Under the pieces are notes generated by a model, which had not been told where the DNA came from, did no database searches, and was given only the letters and a program-made list of their open reading frames with translations. 64,000 nucleotides of DNA from an uncultured Actinomycetes bacterium (lineage in GTDB: Bacteria; Actinomycetota; Actinomycetes; Nanopelagicales; Nanopelagicaceae): assembly GCA_903895995.1 (NCBI GenBank), contig CAITVX010000013.1, forward strand, positions 16,281 to 80,280, written 5' to 3'. How positions within the stretch are numbered: the stretch's first letter is position 1; every line of letters begins with the position of its first letter. The position numbers and the translations under genes are program-made. This document shows positions 25,301 through 34,393 of the stretch, one piece after another.

Positions 25301-25488
25301 GCTGATACTCGCGCAAGAGCGGTTTCAATGAGAGTTCTGCTCTTGCCAGTACCCGGAGCGCCATAGATTGCAATTCGCCCACTCTTATCTGCAAGTGAGA
25401 GCTGGGTGGAATCGAGAGTAATTCCGTGATCGACAGGCTCACGCCGAAGTAGGCTGAGTAGACCAACTGGTGGTGTCGAGCGCTGCAT
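22324..25488 (-). CDS. adnA: AdnA-like helicase-nuclease subunit
   Basis: 1054-aa partner of AdnB. Walker A YGAPGTGKSRTLIETAL near residue 40, VMIDEFQESDLSQRELL (motif II), LSHVYRSVASI, LTTVHGAKGLEWDLVALAG and HVAITRAKSG show a complete SF1 motor. The nuclease domain has IVDLKTGKSA and is framed by Cys of NFVDCGLKWFLEKSG and the C-terminal CQTCPVAAHCP, the four-Cys Fe-S staple of AddB-type nucleases. The pair replaces RecBCD/AddAB in mycobacteria; gene order adnA-adnB is the same here. It follows typA after a strong terminator, so the operon has its own promoter. Confidence 0.9.
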   Translation of the reverse strand: MQRSTPPVGLLSLLRREPVDHGITLDSTQLSLADKSGRIAIYGAPGTGKSRTLIETALARVSAGLDPSKLLILTYGRERASDLRDAIARGAGSTSFEALARTFHSLAFSILNEKLRPEDPSYILISGAEQDAFIKDLLQNELVQIDWHSDLELARRSRGFIREVRDLISRATELDLTPRRLQELGEELGEKYWDGGAKFWASYYKTMQLRNYTVGDSPIRIDPSSVIVEAIDRLKSDPALLAQYRSRFSTVMIDEFQESDLSQRELLQLIAPADVLLFADPDSAVGRFRGADPDGLIGWMEDFCTESVHLSHVYRSVASITDLGIATASHFRSKNPARRREKTPNSQLDRGVTLAKLSNQSEAAQFIAYQLRKAHLEENMPWSQMAIIVRTPGHQVSALSRACALNGIPLSIDSQAAALAENPAVRPILDIAQLIVKPDLLSTSHWPKIEELLLSEFCGADAIQLRHIRLALSKSRTEGDLRSTTQMMLDAITDPISEIDQSQLIPLIRLRELLQAGRKVRGDTSELLWAIWSNSKNYLGESIPELWRERALAGGSRGAAADRDLDSIIQLFESARRFSERATDASPQLFLDQLMDERILSDSISSRAQREEVVTLTTVHGAKGLEWDLVALAGLQEGSWPNLSERGSLLGSERLVESIRTGLTSADQIAASTASALAQDERRLLHVAITRAKSGLIITACQEEDSYPSRYFEEIYEVIHGAPSDEAQFTQAERSLTQQALVSSLRRDLLSENSTAAQREFAGALLKTLADAGVRSAKPEQWLGVRDWSSDQPLIPAGADVYISPSSLQNFVDCGLKWFLEKSGAKDGDSTAQLLGVAIHALAALVIKDPTLDAPRAIESLTKAWGVVDQNVGWYKSAQLESASEMLRRFFTWNEANDRVLLAVEKDFMIRVGRAVIRGQVDRLEASEDGTSLHIVDLKTGKSAATKAETLDHRQLKAYQLAVVMDGFDLADTERITDITQSGGAELLFLAKDTQKIATQVQPPIIREEVEADIASIAEGMAAATFTARANKRCQTCPVAAHCPLQSEGRSVIE

Positions 25489-25506
25489 AGGCCCTATCTA
25501 AGCGAA

Positions 25507-25534
25507 TGGGGCTGACACTGTCGTGTCAGCCCCA
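25507..25534 (-). terminator. Hairpin terminator between typA and adnA
   Basis: Perfect 12-bp inverted repeat (25507-25518 with 25523-25534, loop of 4). It lies 20 nt past the typA stop. There is no U-run, so it may be a weak or factor-assisted terminator. Confidence 0.7.
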
Positions 25535-25553
25535 CCCAATCAGCGCTTAAAAC

Positions 25554-27470
25554 TTAATTATCCGCACCTTGGTTTTGGCGCTTTGTACGAGAAGTCGCGC
25601 GACCGCGCTCATTCTGATCCAAGATCACCTTACGAACGCGAACATGCTTCGGTGTTACCTCGACACATTCATCTTCGCGACAGAACTCAAGAGCCTGCTC
25701 CAAGTTCAGAAGGCGTGGCGGAATGATGCGCTCTGCATCATCGGCGCCAGATGAACGCATATTCGTCAACTTCTTTTCGCGGACGATATTGACATCCATA
25801 TCTTCGGTACGAGAGTTCTCGCCGACGACCATTCCTTCATAGACCTCTGTGCTTACTTCAAGGAAGATTGCACCGCGCTCTTGGATACCACCGACTGCAT
25901 AAGCAGTGATGATTCCGCGACGGTCGGCGACGAGTGATCCACTCAAACGTGTACGGATTTCGCCATGCCAGTTCTCATATCCATCGAAGACGTGGTGGAG
26001 TAATCCAGTTCCGCGAGTCTCAGTAAGGAACTCAGTTCTGAAGCCGATCAATCCACGAGATGGAACCTTGTAGTCCATACGGATCCAACCAGTACCGTGG
26101 TTAACCATCTGCTCCATGCGACCCTTACGAAGAGCCATAAGTTGTGTGACAACTCCAAGGAACTCATCAGGAATATCGATCGTCAAGCGCTCCATAGGTT
26201 CTTGCATCTTGCCATCGACATTCTTGATAACTACTTGTGGCTTACCAACTGTAAGTTCGAAGCCTTCGCGGCGCATAATTTCAACGAGTACAGCAAGTTG
26301 AAGTTCACCACGGCCTTGGACTTCCCAGGTATCTGGGCGATCAGTATTTACAACGCGAAGTGAGACGTTACCGATTAACTCAGCGTCAAGACGGTTCTTC
26401 ACTTGGCGAGCAGTAAGGAGCTTTCCTTCTTGCCCAGCGAGAGGAGATGTATTGATACCGATTGTCATCGAGATCGATGGCTCATCCACAATGATCTTAG
26501 GGAGAGCATGTGGGCGCTCAAGATCTGCAAGAGTCTCGCCTAATGTGATTGTTTCAATACCGGCGATCGCAACGATATCTCCAGGTCCAGCTTGGAGTGC
26601 AGGTACTCGCTCAAGGCCATCAGTAATAAGTAATTCAGAGATCTTTACTCGCTCACTTGTGCCATCAGCTTTCATCCACATGACGGTCTCACCCTTTTTA
26701 ATGACGCCTTCACGAATACGACAGAGCGCTAAGCGACCGAGGTAGGGAGATGAGTCAAGGTTGGTGACATGTGCCTGTAGCGGTGCATCTTCGTGATAGA
26801 CCGGAGCTGGAATCGTATTGAAGATAACATCGAAGAGTGTGTCCAGATTTGGAAGATCTGGCATCGCGCCATTTTCTGGTCGGTTCATTGAAGAGCGACC
26901 AGCCTTTGCAGATGCGTAGACAATTGGAAATTCAATCTGCTCTTCAGTTGCATCGAGATCTAAGAAGAGACCATATGCCTCATCCACAACTTCTGGGATA
27001 CGGGAGTCAGGACGGTCAACCTTGTTGATGACCAAGATAACTGGAAGGTTCTTGCTCAACGCTTTACGAAGTACGAAACGTGTTTGAGGAAGTGGACCTT
27101 CAGATGCATCAACGAGCAAGATCACACCATCGACCATCTCAAGTCCGCGTTCAACTTCGCCACCGAAGTCGGCGTGGCCTGGTGTATCAATAATATTGAC
27201 GGTCTGCGCACCACGACGGATCGAGGTGTTCTTTGCAAGGATGGTAATTCCCTTTTCGCGTTCGAGATCCATCGAGTCCATGACGCGATCGCGGTTCTCT
27301 CCCTCTTTCTGGTGCTCAGAGAATGCACCTGATTGAGTCAACATCGCATCAACGAGCGTTGTCTTTCCATGATCCACGTGAGCGATAATCGCCACATTTC
27401 GTAGGTCATCGCGCTTCTTGAGCTCGCCAGTTATATATGGGCTCTTCTCATACTTTAATTTTGACATCAT
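25554..27470 (-). CDS. typA: Translational GTPase TypA/BipA
   Basis: 638-aa ribosome-associated GTPase of the EF-G/LepA group involved in stress adaptation and 50S assembly. G-domain: AIIAHVDHGKTTLVDAML (residues about 28-45), the G2 threonine in EKGITI, DTPGHADFGGEV and NKVDRPDS. The C-terminal domain RKVILDQNERGRATSRTKRQ is typical. The start ATGATG overlaps the ychF stop, giving tight coupling. Confidence 0.96.
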   Translation of the reverse strand: MMSKLKYEKSPYITGELKKRDDLRNVAIIAHVDHGKTTLVDAMLTQSGAFSEHQKEGENRDRVMDSMDLEREKGITILAKNTSIRRGAQTVNIIDTPGHADFGGEVERGLEMVDGVILLVDASEGPLPQTRFVLRKALSKNLPVILVINKVDRPDSRIPEVVDEAYGLFLDLDATEEQIEFPIVYASAKAGRSSMNRPENGAMPDLPNLDTLFDVIFNTIPAPVYHEDAPLQAHVTNLDSSPYLGRLALCRIREGVIKKGETVMWMKADGTSERVKISELLITDGLERVPALQAGPGDIVAIAGIETITLGETLADLERPHALPKIIVDEPSISMTIGINTSPLAGQEGKLLTARQVKNRLDAELIGNVSLRVVNTDRPDTWEVQGRGELQLAVLVEIMRREGFELTVGKPQVVIKNVDGKMQEPMERLTIDIPDEFLGVVTQLMALRKGRMEQMVNHGTGWIRMDYKVPSRGLIGFRTEFLTETRGTGLLHHVFDGYENWHGEIRTRLSGSLVADRRGIITAYAVGGIQERGAIFLEVSTEVYEGMVVGENSRTEDMDVNIVREKKLTNMRSSGADDAERIIPPRLLNLEQALEFCREDECVEVTPKHVRVRKVILDQNERGRATSRTKRQNQGADN

Positions 27471-28552
27471 ACGTTGAACCTAAATTCCACTACATCACCA
27501 TCGGCCATTACATACTCTTTACCTTCTATACGGACTTTTCCGCGAGCACGTGCCTCTGTCATTGAACCTGCTTCTATCAAATCACCAAATGCCACTACTT
27601 CGGCCTTGATGAAACCTTTTTGGAAATCGGTGTGAATCACACCAGCCGCAACAGGTGCGGTATCTCCCTTGTGGATCGTCCACGCGCGCGCCTCTTTAGG
27701 GCCGGCGGTGAGGTATGTCTGAAGACCGAGAGTTTCAAAACCGACGCGTGCAAGAGTTGCAAGGCCAGGTTCTTCCATTCCAATCTCTTTCAAAAGTTCG
27801 AGCGCATCGGCATCATCGAGTTCAGCAAGCTCTGCCTCAGTCTTGGCATCGAGGAAGATCGCCTCTGATGGAGCAACTAGTGCCTGCAACTTTGCCCGAA
27901 GTGCTTGATCGCTTAACTCAGATGCATCGACGTTGAAGACGTATAAGAAAGGTTTCGTTGTCATCAATTGAAGTTCGGCGATTGCAGCAAGGTCAACCTT
28001 TGAACCAAAGAGAAGCTTGCCCTCATTTAAGATTCCTTGAGCTTCTTTGACCGCTTCAATAACAGAGGCCTTCTCCTTTTGAATGCGAGCCTCTTTCTCT
28101 AAACGAGGAAGGGCTTTCTCAATAGTTTGAAGATCTGCAAGTGCTAATTCGGTATTGATAACTTCGATATCAGATGCTGGATCTACAAAGGCAGATGTGC
28201 GCTCACCTTCGCGAGTCACGTTCTCATCGGTGAAGACGCGGATCACCTGACAGATTGCATCGGTCTCGCGGATATTTGCTAAGAATTTATTTCCAAGGCC
28301 AGCGCCCTCAGAGGCGCCCTTCACAATTCCTGCGATATCAACGAAGGAGACCGCTGCGGGAAGGAGCTTCTCTGAGGAGAAGACTGCAGCTAATTGAGCC
28401 AGGCGCGGATCCGGGACTCCGACAACGCCCACATTGGGTTCGATCGTGGCGAAGGGGTAATTGGCCGCCAAGACGTTGTTCTTGGTCAGGGCATTAAAAA
28501 GGGTCGACTTTCCCACATTGGGCAGTCCGACGATTCCAATAGAGAGGCTCAC
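27467..28552 (-). CDS. ychF: Redox-regulated ATPase YchF
   Basis: 361 aa, GTG start. OBG-family nucleotidase that prefers ATP; signature [20 protein letters not shown] (6-25), [23 protein letters not shown] and a C-terminal TGS domain ending VEFRFNV. Binds the ribosome and affects oxidative-stress response in other bacteria. It is divergent from rmuC with 51 bp between starts. A TAGGCT box lies 9 nt further upstream than expected for a leaderless GTG, leaving a 2-3-nt leader. Confidence 0.96.
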   Translation of the reverse strand: MSLSIGIVGLPNVGKSTLFNALTKNNVLAANYPFATIEPNVGVVGVPDPRLAQLAAVFSSEKLLPAAVSFVDIAGIVKGASEGAGLGNKFLANIRETDAICQVIRVFTDENVTREGERTSAFVDPASDIEVINTELALADLQTIEKALPRLEKEARIQKEKASVIEAVKEAQGILNEGKLLFGSKVDLAAIAELQLMTTKPFLYVFNVDASELSDQALRAKLQALVAPSEAIFLDAKTEAELAELDDADALELLKEIGMEEPGLATLARVGFETLGLQTYLTAGPKEARAWTIHKGDTAPVAAGVIHTDFQKGFIKAEVVAFGDLIEAGSMTEARARGKVRIEGKEYVMADGDVVEFRFNV

Positions 28553-28603
28553 GAGGAGTAGAGCCTACGGTGCTTTGTCAGTCTTCCCTGCCAAGATGAG
28601 GAT

Positions 28604-29833
28604 ATGAGCAGAGTGATCTACGGCCTCTTAGGCCTCTTTATTGGCCTAGCCATCGGTTTTATCGGCGGGGGTGCAGCATTTCGTAGGAGATCTGCCTCTT
28701 CCGGCCAGTCGGCGCAGTCGCTCAATGAGCTCCTTGTGGCCGAGCGGGTCAAGGTCGAACTTCTCACATCTCAACTCGAAACCCTTCGCGCCGATAGCGC
28801 AGATAAGACGCGTCTGGATCAATCGCTCAAAGAGGTAAAGCAGACGATCGTCACCTTATCTCAACAAGCACAAGATGCTGAAGTGAAACGAACTTCAGCT
28901 GAAGCTGCGATTAAAACAACAATTGAGAATATGAAAAACGGAAATGAGCATCTCCTTCGCGAGACGACAAAACTTGCCGGCGCACTCTCCAACTCACAGA
29001 GTCGTGGAAAGTATGGCGAAGCCCAACTTGAGATGATCCTCGAATCATCTGGGCTGATTGAAGGTATTCACTTCTTCAAACAAGATACGCGCACATCATC
29101 AGTTGCATCATCTGCAAGGCCAGATATCCGTATCGCAATTCCTGGTGGCTCCGAGATTTTTATCGATTCCAAGTTTCCCTTCGATCGATTCCTCGAAGCG
29201 GTCGGTGAGGTAGATCCTGCTTCACGTCGAAGCCTCATGGAGTCCCATGCAAAAGATCTGATTGGCCATGTCAACGATCTTGCAAAGAAGGGTTACCAGA
29301 ACGAAGGCAACTCCCCCGACTATGTTGTTCTCTTCGCTCCCTTTGAATCAATTCTCTCTGAAGCACTTGAAGTAGATCCACAACTTCTCAATAAGGCATT
29401 CGAGAAAGGGATTACGATTGCGACGCCAACAACGATGATGGCTCTTCTTCGCACAGTTGCTTATGTATTTAGCCAATCGGATATGGCGAAGAATGCTTCA
29501 GCGATCACAGAACTTGCTGGAGAACTTCTCAAGAGAATTGGCCGCGTCCACACCAAGATCGCAGCTCTCGGCAAGAGCATCAAGACGAGCGAGCGGGCAT
29601 TTAACGATCTCGTTCAATCCTCTGAAGATAATATGCTCCGCCCTGCGCGCAAGATGGTTCAACTCGGAGTTCCTTCATCCGGAAAGCTCTCTGGCCATGA
29701 TGGAATTGAAGAAGATGTACGGCAGATCAAGAGTAAGCAATTTGAACTTGAAGAAGTAGGTGATATCTCATCGATCGATGATGGTGATGATCCGGATTAC
29801 GAAGAAATGGAAGGTCTGAAGGATAATGAGTAA
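28604..29833 (+). CDS. rmuC: RmuC-family DNA recombination protein
   Basis: 409 aa. N-terminal membrane anchor (VIYGLLGLFIGLAIGFIGGGAAF, residues 3-25), a coiled coil to about residue 130 and the RmuC domain (SRGKYGEAQLEMILESSGL, DSKFPFDRF, YVVLFAPFESILSEAL) with a degenerate PD-(D/E)XK-like fold. RmuC limits rearrangements at inverted repeats in E. coli; nuclease activity is inferred. The acidic C-terminus overlaps the next gene by 8 nt. Confidence 0.92.
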   Translation: MSRVIYGLLGLFIGLAIGFIGGGAAFRRRSASSGQSAQSLNELLVAERVKVELLTSQLETLRADSADKTRLDQSLKEVKQTIVTLSQQAQDAEVKRTSAEAAIKTTIENMKNGNEHLLRETTKLAGALSNSQSRGKYGEAQLEMILESSGLIEGIHFFKQDTRTSSVASSARPDIRIAIPGGSEIFIDSKFPFDRFLEAVGEVDPASRRSLMESHAKDLIGHVNDLAKKGYQNEGNSPDYVVLFAPFESILSEALEVDPQLLNKAFEKGITIATPTTMMALLRTVAYVFSQSDMAKNASAITELAGELLKRIGRVHTKIAALGKSIKTSERAFNDLVQSSEDNMLRPARKMVQLGVPSSGKLSGHDGIEEDVRQIKSKQFELEEVGDISSIDDGDDPDYEEMEGLKDNE

Positions 29834-30260
29834 TGTGAATACGCCGGCTAGAGCACTGAAGAATCCGATCAAGGGAGCTGGCCTCACCGCCCCTGGAATC
29901 GTCATTCTGCAGACGCTCTTTATCCTCCTCATTGAGACCTTTGAATATGCAATCGGCAAGATCGGAACCATCACGGGAATCGCACTGCTCATTGCAATCT
30001 GCGCTGGAATCTATCTTGGCCGTAAAGGGACAGAGTATGTCAATGCAGTGAACCCTCCACTTGCATTCCTCTTCTCAACACTTCTCGTACTCTGCACACT
30101 TGGTGGAGTTGGGTTACATCCCGCACGATTAGGACTCGATCTCATCACGACCTTAGCTGCAGTCGCTCCATACTTGCTGATCGGCGCTGCCATCTCATGG
30201 GGCTATTACTTTTCACAAGGTCGATCTACCACTTCAAAGAGACTCGTTAGAGCAGAATAG
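29826..30260 (+). CDS. Small integral membrane protein (DUF6542-like)
   Basis: 144 aa with four hydrophobic segments (about residues 20-40, 45-65, 78-95 and 108-128) and a basic C-terminal tail. It resembles the DUF6542 proteins that neighbour xseA, ychF or rmuC in other actinobacteria; function is unknown. It is translationally coupled to rmuC and its 3' end overlaps the convergent glpD stop by 14 nt. Confidence 0.7.
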   Translation: MSNVNTPARALKNPIKGAGLTAPGIVILQTLFILLIETFEYAIGKIGTITGIALLIAICAGIYLGRKGTEYVNAVNPPLAFLFSTLLVLCTLGGVGLHPARLGLDLITTLAAVAPYLLIGAAISWGYYFSQGRSTTSKRLVRAE

Positions 30261-31908
30261 ATTCGCGCTCTGCTTGGACGAGATCTTCATACTCACGAAT
30301 TGATGCTTGAGCCTGCTCTGCACTCCACCCTAAGAGCGGTGAAATAATCTCTGCCACTCTCGCTGTAGACGATAGACCGTAATCACCTGATTCAAAGAAA
30401 ATTCTTGTGCGGCGAAGTAAGACATCACTCACACTCATCGCACCTTCATGGGATGCTGCAAAGTAAATTTCAATTCCTAAATATTGTGCGCCATCTGATA
30501 TTGGTTTACGAAGTTCTGGATTTTCTTTGATGAGTGAGGCGAATTCAAAGATATCTGAACCATAACGATTGAGAAGCCGTAGAACTTCTTCGCTAGAAAT
30601 TCCAAGATCTGATGCGAGGCGATCTGCTGAATTAACGAGTGCATGGAATCCATCTGCGCCGAGTAGCGGGGTATCTCGTGTAACTGACTCTGGAACGCCC
30701 TTCTCTGGCCTGCCAAGATCACTCACGCTCGCATCCACTGCATCTTTCGCCATGACCCGATAGGTCGTGTACTTACCACCAGCAATACTGACAAAACCTG
30801 GGACGGGATGATCCACGATATGTTCGCGCGAAACTTTTGTTGTGGCCGATGCCTTCTCTGAAGAGACAAGTGGGCGAAGACCTGCATAAGCGCCCAAGAG
30901 ATCTGAGCGAGAGATTGGTTTGAGAAGAACCTTATTTACTTGCTCAATAATGTAATCAATATCAGCTGCATCAGGGAGTGGGTTTGTACGATCGCCGGTG
31001 TAATCAGTATCTGTTGTACCGATCAGCCATTTATCTTCGGTCCACGGAATAACAAAGAGAACTGAAACCTCTGTTTTAAGGATCATTCCAACGGTTGAAT
31101 CAATGGCACTTCGCGGAACAACGATATGTACACCTTTACTCATACGTACTGAGTAATTTGCCTTAATTCCAAATCGATCATGCAGCTCATTACTCCAAAT
31201 ACCTGCAGCCATAATGGTGGATTTGGCACGGACCGTTATTCGCTTACCGTTATCTAAATCTGTAACTTCAGCTCCGACAACTTTCTCGCCATTGCGAACC
31301 AGAGATTCCACTCGCGTGTGATTTGTCAGCACCGCACCGTAAAGCCCAGCAGTGCGGATAATCATCATCGTATGTCTGGCATCATCAACTTGAGCATCAA
31401 AGTATTCAATTCCGCCCAGGACAATCTTTGGATCCAAGCAAGGCGCTGCCTCTTGAACTTTCTTATGGCTTAAATGTTTGTGGTTGGGAAGGGCTCTCTG
31501 CAATCCTCGCAAAATATCGTAGAGAAAAATTCCTGCACCAACATATGTGCGCTCACGAATCTTGCTATGGAGCGGATAGAGAAATGAGAGTGGTTTTACT
31601 AAATGTGGAGCCTGGGTAGTGACCATAAGTTCGCGCTCATGGAGAGCTTCACGTACAAGTTTAAAATCGTACTGCTCGAGGTATCGCAGGCCACCATGGA
31701 TCAACTTGGAAGATCGAGAGGAAGTTCCTGCCGCATAATCTTGGGATTCAACGAGTGCGACTTTAAGCCCACGAGTAGCTGCATCGAGGGCGATTCCTGC
31801 GCCAGTGACGCCGCCGCCAATGACCAGAATGTCGAACTCTTCCGTGGAGAGGGCCGCAACCGCCGCTTCGCGTTGCTGCGGGTTAAGGACTGACTTAGAG
31901 CTCCACAC
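30247..31908 (-). CDS. glpD: FAD-dependent glycerol-3-phosphate dehydrogenase
   Basis: Membrane-associated oxidation of glycerol-3-phosphate to dihydroxyacetone phosphate, electrons to quinone. 553 aa, GTG start. FAD motif DILVIGGGVTGAGIALDAATRG (about 28-49), the family signature SSKLIHGGLRYLEQYDF, and a C-terminal helical DAO_C domain. It is divergent from glpK with only 12-18 bp between the starts and shares a -10 element with it; together they give glycerol to DHAP conversion. No glpF or glpR is adjacent. Confidence 0.95.
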   Translation of the reverse strand: MWSSKSVLNPQQREAAVAALSTEEFDILVIGGGVTGAGIALDAATRGLKVALVESQDYAAGTSSRSSKLIHGGLRYLEQYDFKLVREALHERELMVTTQAPHLVKPLSFLYPLHSKIRERTYVGAGIFLYDILRGLQRALPNHKHLSHKKVQEAAPCLDPKIVLGGIEYFDAQVDDARHTMMIIRTAGLYGAVLTNHTRVESLVRNGEKVVGAEVTDLDNGKRITVRAKSTIMAAGIWSNELHDRFGIKANYSVRMSKGVHIVVPRSAIDSTVGMILKTEVSVLFVIPWTEDKWLIGTTDTDYTGDRTNPLPDAADIDYIIEQVNKVLLKPISRSDLLGAYAGLRPLVSSEKASATTKVSREHIVDHPVPGFVSIAGGKYTTYRVMAKDAVDASVSDLGRPEKGVPESVTRDTPLLGADGFHALVNSADRLASDLGISSEEVLRLLNRYGSDIFEFASLIKENPELRKPISDGAQYLGIEIYFAASHEGAMSVSDVLLRRTRIFFESGDYGLSSTARVAEIISPLLGWSAEQAQASIREYEDLVQAERESILL

Positions 31909-31913
31909 GGCTT

Positions 31914-31920
31914 TAGGATA
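31914..31920. promoter_or_regulatory. Shared bidirectional -10 element of glpD and glpK
   Basis: TAGGATA. Read forward, TAGGAT (31914-31919) ends 8 nt before the glpK ATG at 31927; read in reverse, TATCCT (31920-31915) ends 7 nt before the glpD GTG at 31908. One near-symmetric 7-bp box therefore serves both leaderless genes. Confidence 0.65.
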
Positions 31921-31926
31921 GTGGCT

Positions 31927-33414
31927 ATGAGATATGTAGGCGCACTAGACCAGGGAACGACGAGCAGTCGATTCATGATCTTTGATGAAAGCGGCCATGT
32001 AATCGCTTCAGCCCAAGAAGAACATACCCAGATCCTTCCGCAGCCCGGTTGGGTTGAACATGATGCCCTTGAGATCTGGCTCAAAGTTACCAATGTGATC
32101 ACCGCTGCCCTGAAGAGCGCGGGTTTAGCGGGCAAGGATCTTTCAGCAATTGGCATCACCAATCAACGTGAGACGACAGTTGCATGGGATGGCGTAACTG
32201 GCAAACCTCTCTATAACGCAATCGTCTGGCAGGACACTCGTGGCCAAGTTGTTCTGGATACATTCACTGATGCACAGAAGAGCTTCATTACTCATAAGAC
32301 TGGGCTTGCGATCGCGCCATATTTTTCAGGGAGCAAGATTAGCTGGCTTCTCAGAAACGTTCCAGAGGTAGCGAAGGCGGCCCAAGCTGGGACTCTGAAA
32401 ATTGGCACAATCGATTCATGGTTGGTCTGGAACCTCACGAAGAATGTACACATCACAGATGTGACAAATGCTTCACGTACATTATTGATGGATCTGGAAT
32501 CACTTGCCTGGGATTTAGAACTTCTCGAAATCTTTGGAGTGTCTGCGCAATCACTTCCATCAATTAAGAGCTCATCAGAAATCTACGCACATACAAATAT
32601 CGATGGGGTTTTTGGCGCAGAAGTACCGATTGCTGGAATCCTCGGAGACCAACATGCAGCAATGGTCGGACAACTCTGCTTCGAACGAGGAGATACCAAG
32701 TGCACATATGGCACTGGAAACTTTGCCCTAGTGAATACAGGCACTGAGATCGTTCGATCTACTCAGGGTTTGCTCACAACTGTATGTTTTAAATTCGGTG
32801 ATGAGCCTGCCCGCTACGCACTCGAAGGATCTGTTGCAGTGACAGGATCTGCAGTGCAGTGGTTACGTGATCAACTAGGAATTATTCATCAAGCATCTGA
32901 GATCGAAGCACTCGCGGCATCTGTGCCAGATAATGGCGGGGTCTACTTTGTCCCAGCATTTTCAGGCCTATTCGCACCATATTGGCGCAGCGATGCACGA
33001 GGTGTATTAGTTGGCCTCACTCGAGCAGCCACGCGCGCCCATATAGCCCGTGCCACTCTTGAGGCGATTGCTTATCAGACGAAGGATGTTATCGATGCAA
33101 TGGCAGATGAGACGGGCGTGAAGCTCAAGGAGCTTCGCGTAGATGGTGGGATTACTTCTAACAATCTCTGCATGCAGATTCAATCCGATATTTTGCAGAT
33201 CGATCTCTCTCGCCCAGTAGTAAGTGAGACAACCGCACTTGGCGCGGCATATGCTGCAGGCCTTGCAGTAGGAATCTGGCCAAATATTGAAGCGCTTGGC
33301 AAACAGTGGAAAGAATCAGCTCGTTGGTCACCTGCAGATGGCAGTGCGCTAGCTACAACAGGGTACAAGAATTGGAAGCGAGCGATCGAGCGAACCCTGA
33401 ACTGGGTCGAGTAA
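31927..33414 (+). CDS. glpK: Glycerol kinase
   Basis: ATP-dependent phosphorylation of glycerol. FGGY-family fold: GALDQGTTSSRFMIFDE at the N-terminus, ITNQRETTVAWD near residue 80, GDQHAAMVGQLCFERGDTKCTYGTGNFAL near 245 and VDGGITSNNLCMQIQ near 400. I choose the ATG at 31927 (495 aa), which fits the -10 box; a GTG two codons upstream at 31921 is possible. The stop abuts the convergent ispH stop without a spacer. Confidence 0.96.
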   Translation: MRYVGALDQGTTSSRFMIFDESGHVIASAQEEHTQILPQPGWVEHDALEIWLKVTNVITAALKSAGLAGKDLSAIGITNQRETTVAWDGVTGKPLYNAIVWQDTRGQVVLDTFTDAQKSFITHKTGLAIAPYFSGSKISWLLRNVPEVAKAAQAGTLKIGTIDSWLVWNLTKNVHITDVTNASRTLLMDLESLAWDLELLEIFGVSAQSLPSIKSSSEIYAHTNIDGVFGAEVPIAGILGDQHAAMVGQLCFERGDTKCTYGTGNFALVNTGTEIVRSTQGLLTTVCFKFGDEPARYALEGSVAVTGSAVQWLRDQLGIIHQASEIEALAASVPDNGGVYFVPAFSGLFAPYWRSDARGVLVGLTRAATRAHIARATLEAIAYQTKDVIDAMADETGVKLKELRVDGGITSNNLCMQIQSDILQIDLSRPVVSETTALGAAYAAGLAVGIWPNIEALGKQWKESARWSPADGSALATTGYKNWKRAIERTLNWVE

Positions 33415-34368
33415 TTACTTACCAGCAGCTTTTAGATCTTTACGAAGCTCAGGTGGCATCGCAAAGAGTAAATGCTCTTCCATCGCAGTGACAGTCTGAA
33501 CATCTGCATAACCACGACGAGCAAGCTCTTTTAATAGATCAGTGACCAAAATTTCAGGGACAGATGCACCGCTTGAGACGCCAATCGTTTCAACGCCTTC
33601 AAACCATTCATCCTTTACCTCTGCTGCATAATCGATTAAGTAGGCAGCTTTAGCTCCGTACTCGAGTGAGACTTCAACAAGGCGTACAGAATTAGATGAG
33701 TTTGTAGATCCAACAACAAGAACGAGATCTGCATCGGGGGCAATCTGCTTGATCGCTACTTGGCGATTCTGTGTTGCGTAACAGATATCGTCAGAGGGAG
33801 GATCCATGAGATTTGGGAAGCGCTCTCTCAAAGCTGCAACGGTCTGCAGAGTCTCATCAACTGACAAAGTTGTCTGGGAAAGCCAAGCAACCTTTGATTC
33901 ATCTCGAACTTTAAGTGAACTAATTCCACTCACGCCATCAACAAGCTGAATATGATCTGGGGCTTCACCGGCTGTGCCCTCAACCTCTTCGTGGCCTTCA
34001 TGGCCAATAAGTAAGATATCGAGATCTTCTTCGGCAAAGCGCCTAACTTCATGGTGCACCTTTGTCACAAGTGGACAGGTGGCATCAATAGTCTTGAGAT
34101 TGCGGCTCCCAGCTTCGGCATGAACGGCAGGGGAAACTCCATGGGCGGAGAAGACAACGGTGGCACCTTCTGGAACTTCTGAAGTCTCCTCAACAAAGAT
34201 CGCACCGCGTGCCTCAAGGGTTGCCACGACATGTTTATTGTGAACGATCTGCTTGCGGACATAGACAGGTGCGCCATAGAGATCGAGGGATTTTTCGACG
34301 GCAATAACTGCACGGTCAACGCCGGCGCAATATCCACGCGGTGCGGCTAGGAGAACTCGCTTGCTCAT
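33415..34368 (-). CDS. ispH: 4-hydroxy-3-methylbut-2-enyl diphosphate reductase
   Basis: Last step of the MEP pathway, giving IPP and DMAPP. 317 aa with the three Fe-S cysteines in [11 protein letters not shown] (Cys14 area), [10 protein letters not shown] and [11 protein letters not shown], and [10 protein letters not shown] and [11 protein letters not shown] substrate motifs. It supplies precursors for the UppS prenyl chain encoded further on. Divergent to xseA with 25 bp between start codons. Confidence 0.96.
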   Translation of the reverse strand: MSKRVLLAAPRGYCAGVDRAVIAVEKSLDLYGAPVYVRKQIVHNKHVVATLEARGAIFVEETSEVPEGATVVFSAHGVSPAVHAEAGSRNLKTIDATCPLVTKVHHEVRRFAEEDLDILLIGHEGHEEVEGTAGEAPDHIQLVDGVSGISSLKVRDESKVAWLSQTTLSVDETLQTVAALRERFPNLMDPPSDDICYATQNRQVAIKQIAPDADLVLVVGSTNSSNSVRLVEVSLEYGAKAAYLIDYAAEVKDEWFEGVETIGVSSGASVPEILVTDLLKELARRGYADVQTVTAMEEHLLFAMPPELRKDLKAAGK

Positions 34369-34374
34369 GAGCTA

Positions 34375-34380
34375 AGCCTA
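34375..34380 (-). promoter_or_regulatory. -10 box of ispH (leaderless)
   Basis: Minus strand TAGGCT, last T 7 nt before the ATG at 34368. One base separates it from the opposite -10 box of xseA. Confidence 0.55.
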
Positions 34381-34381
34381 A

Positions 34382-34387
34382 TAGAGT
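34382..34387 (+). promoter_or_regulatory. -10 box of xseA (leaderless)
   Basis: TAGAGT, last T 7 nt before the ATG at 34394. Confidence 0.55.
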
Positions 34388-34393
34388 TGGCCC

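Noticed and set aside
31701..32162. Minus-strand open frame of 153 codons across the glpD/glpK junction
   Set aside because: It runs antisense to glpK and out of frame with glpD; both real genes are unambiguous.
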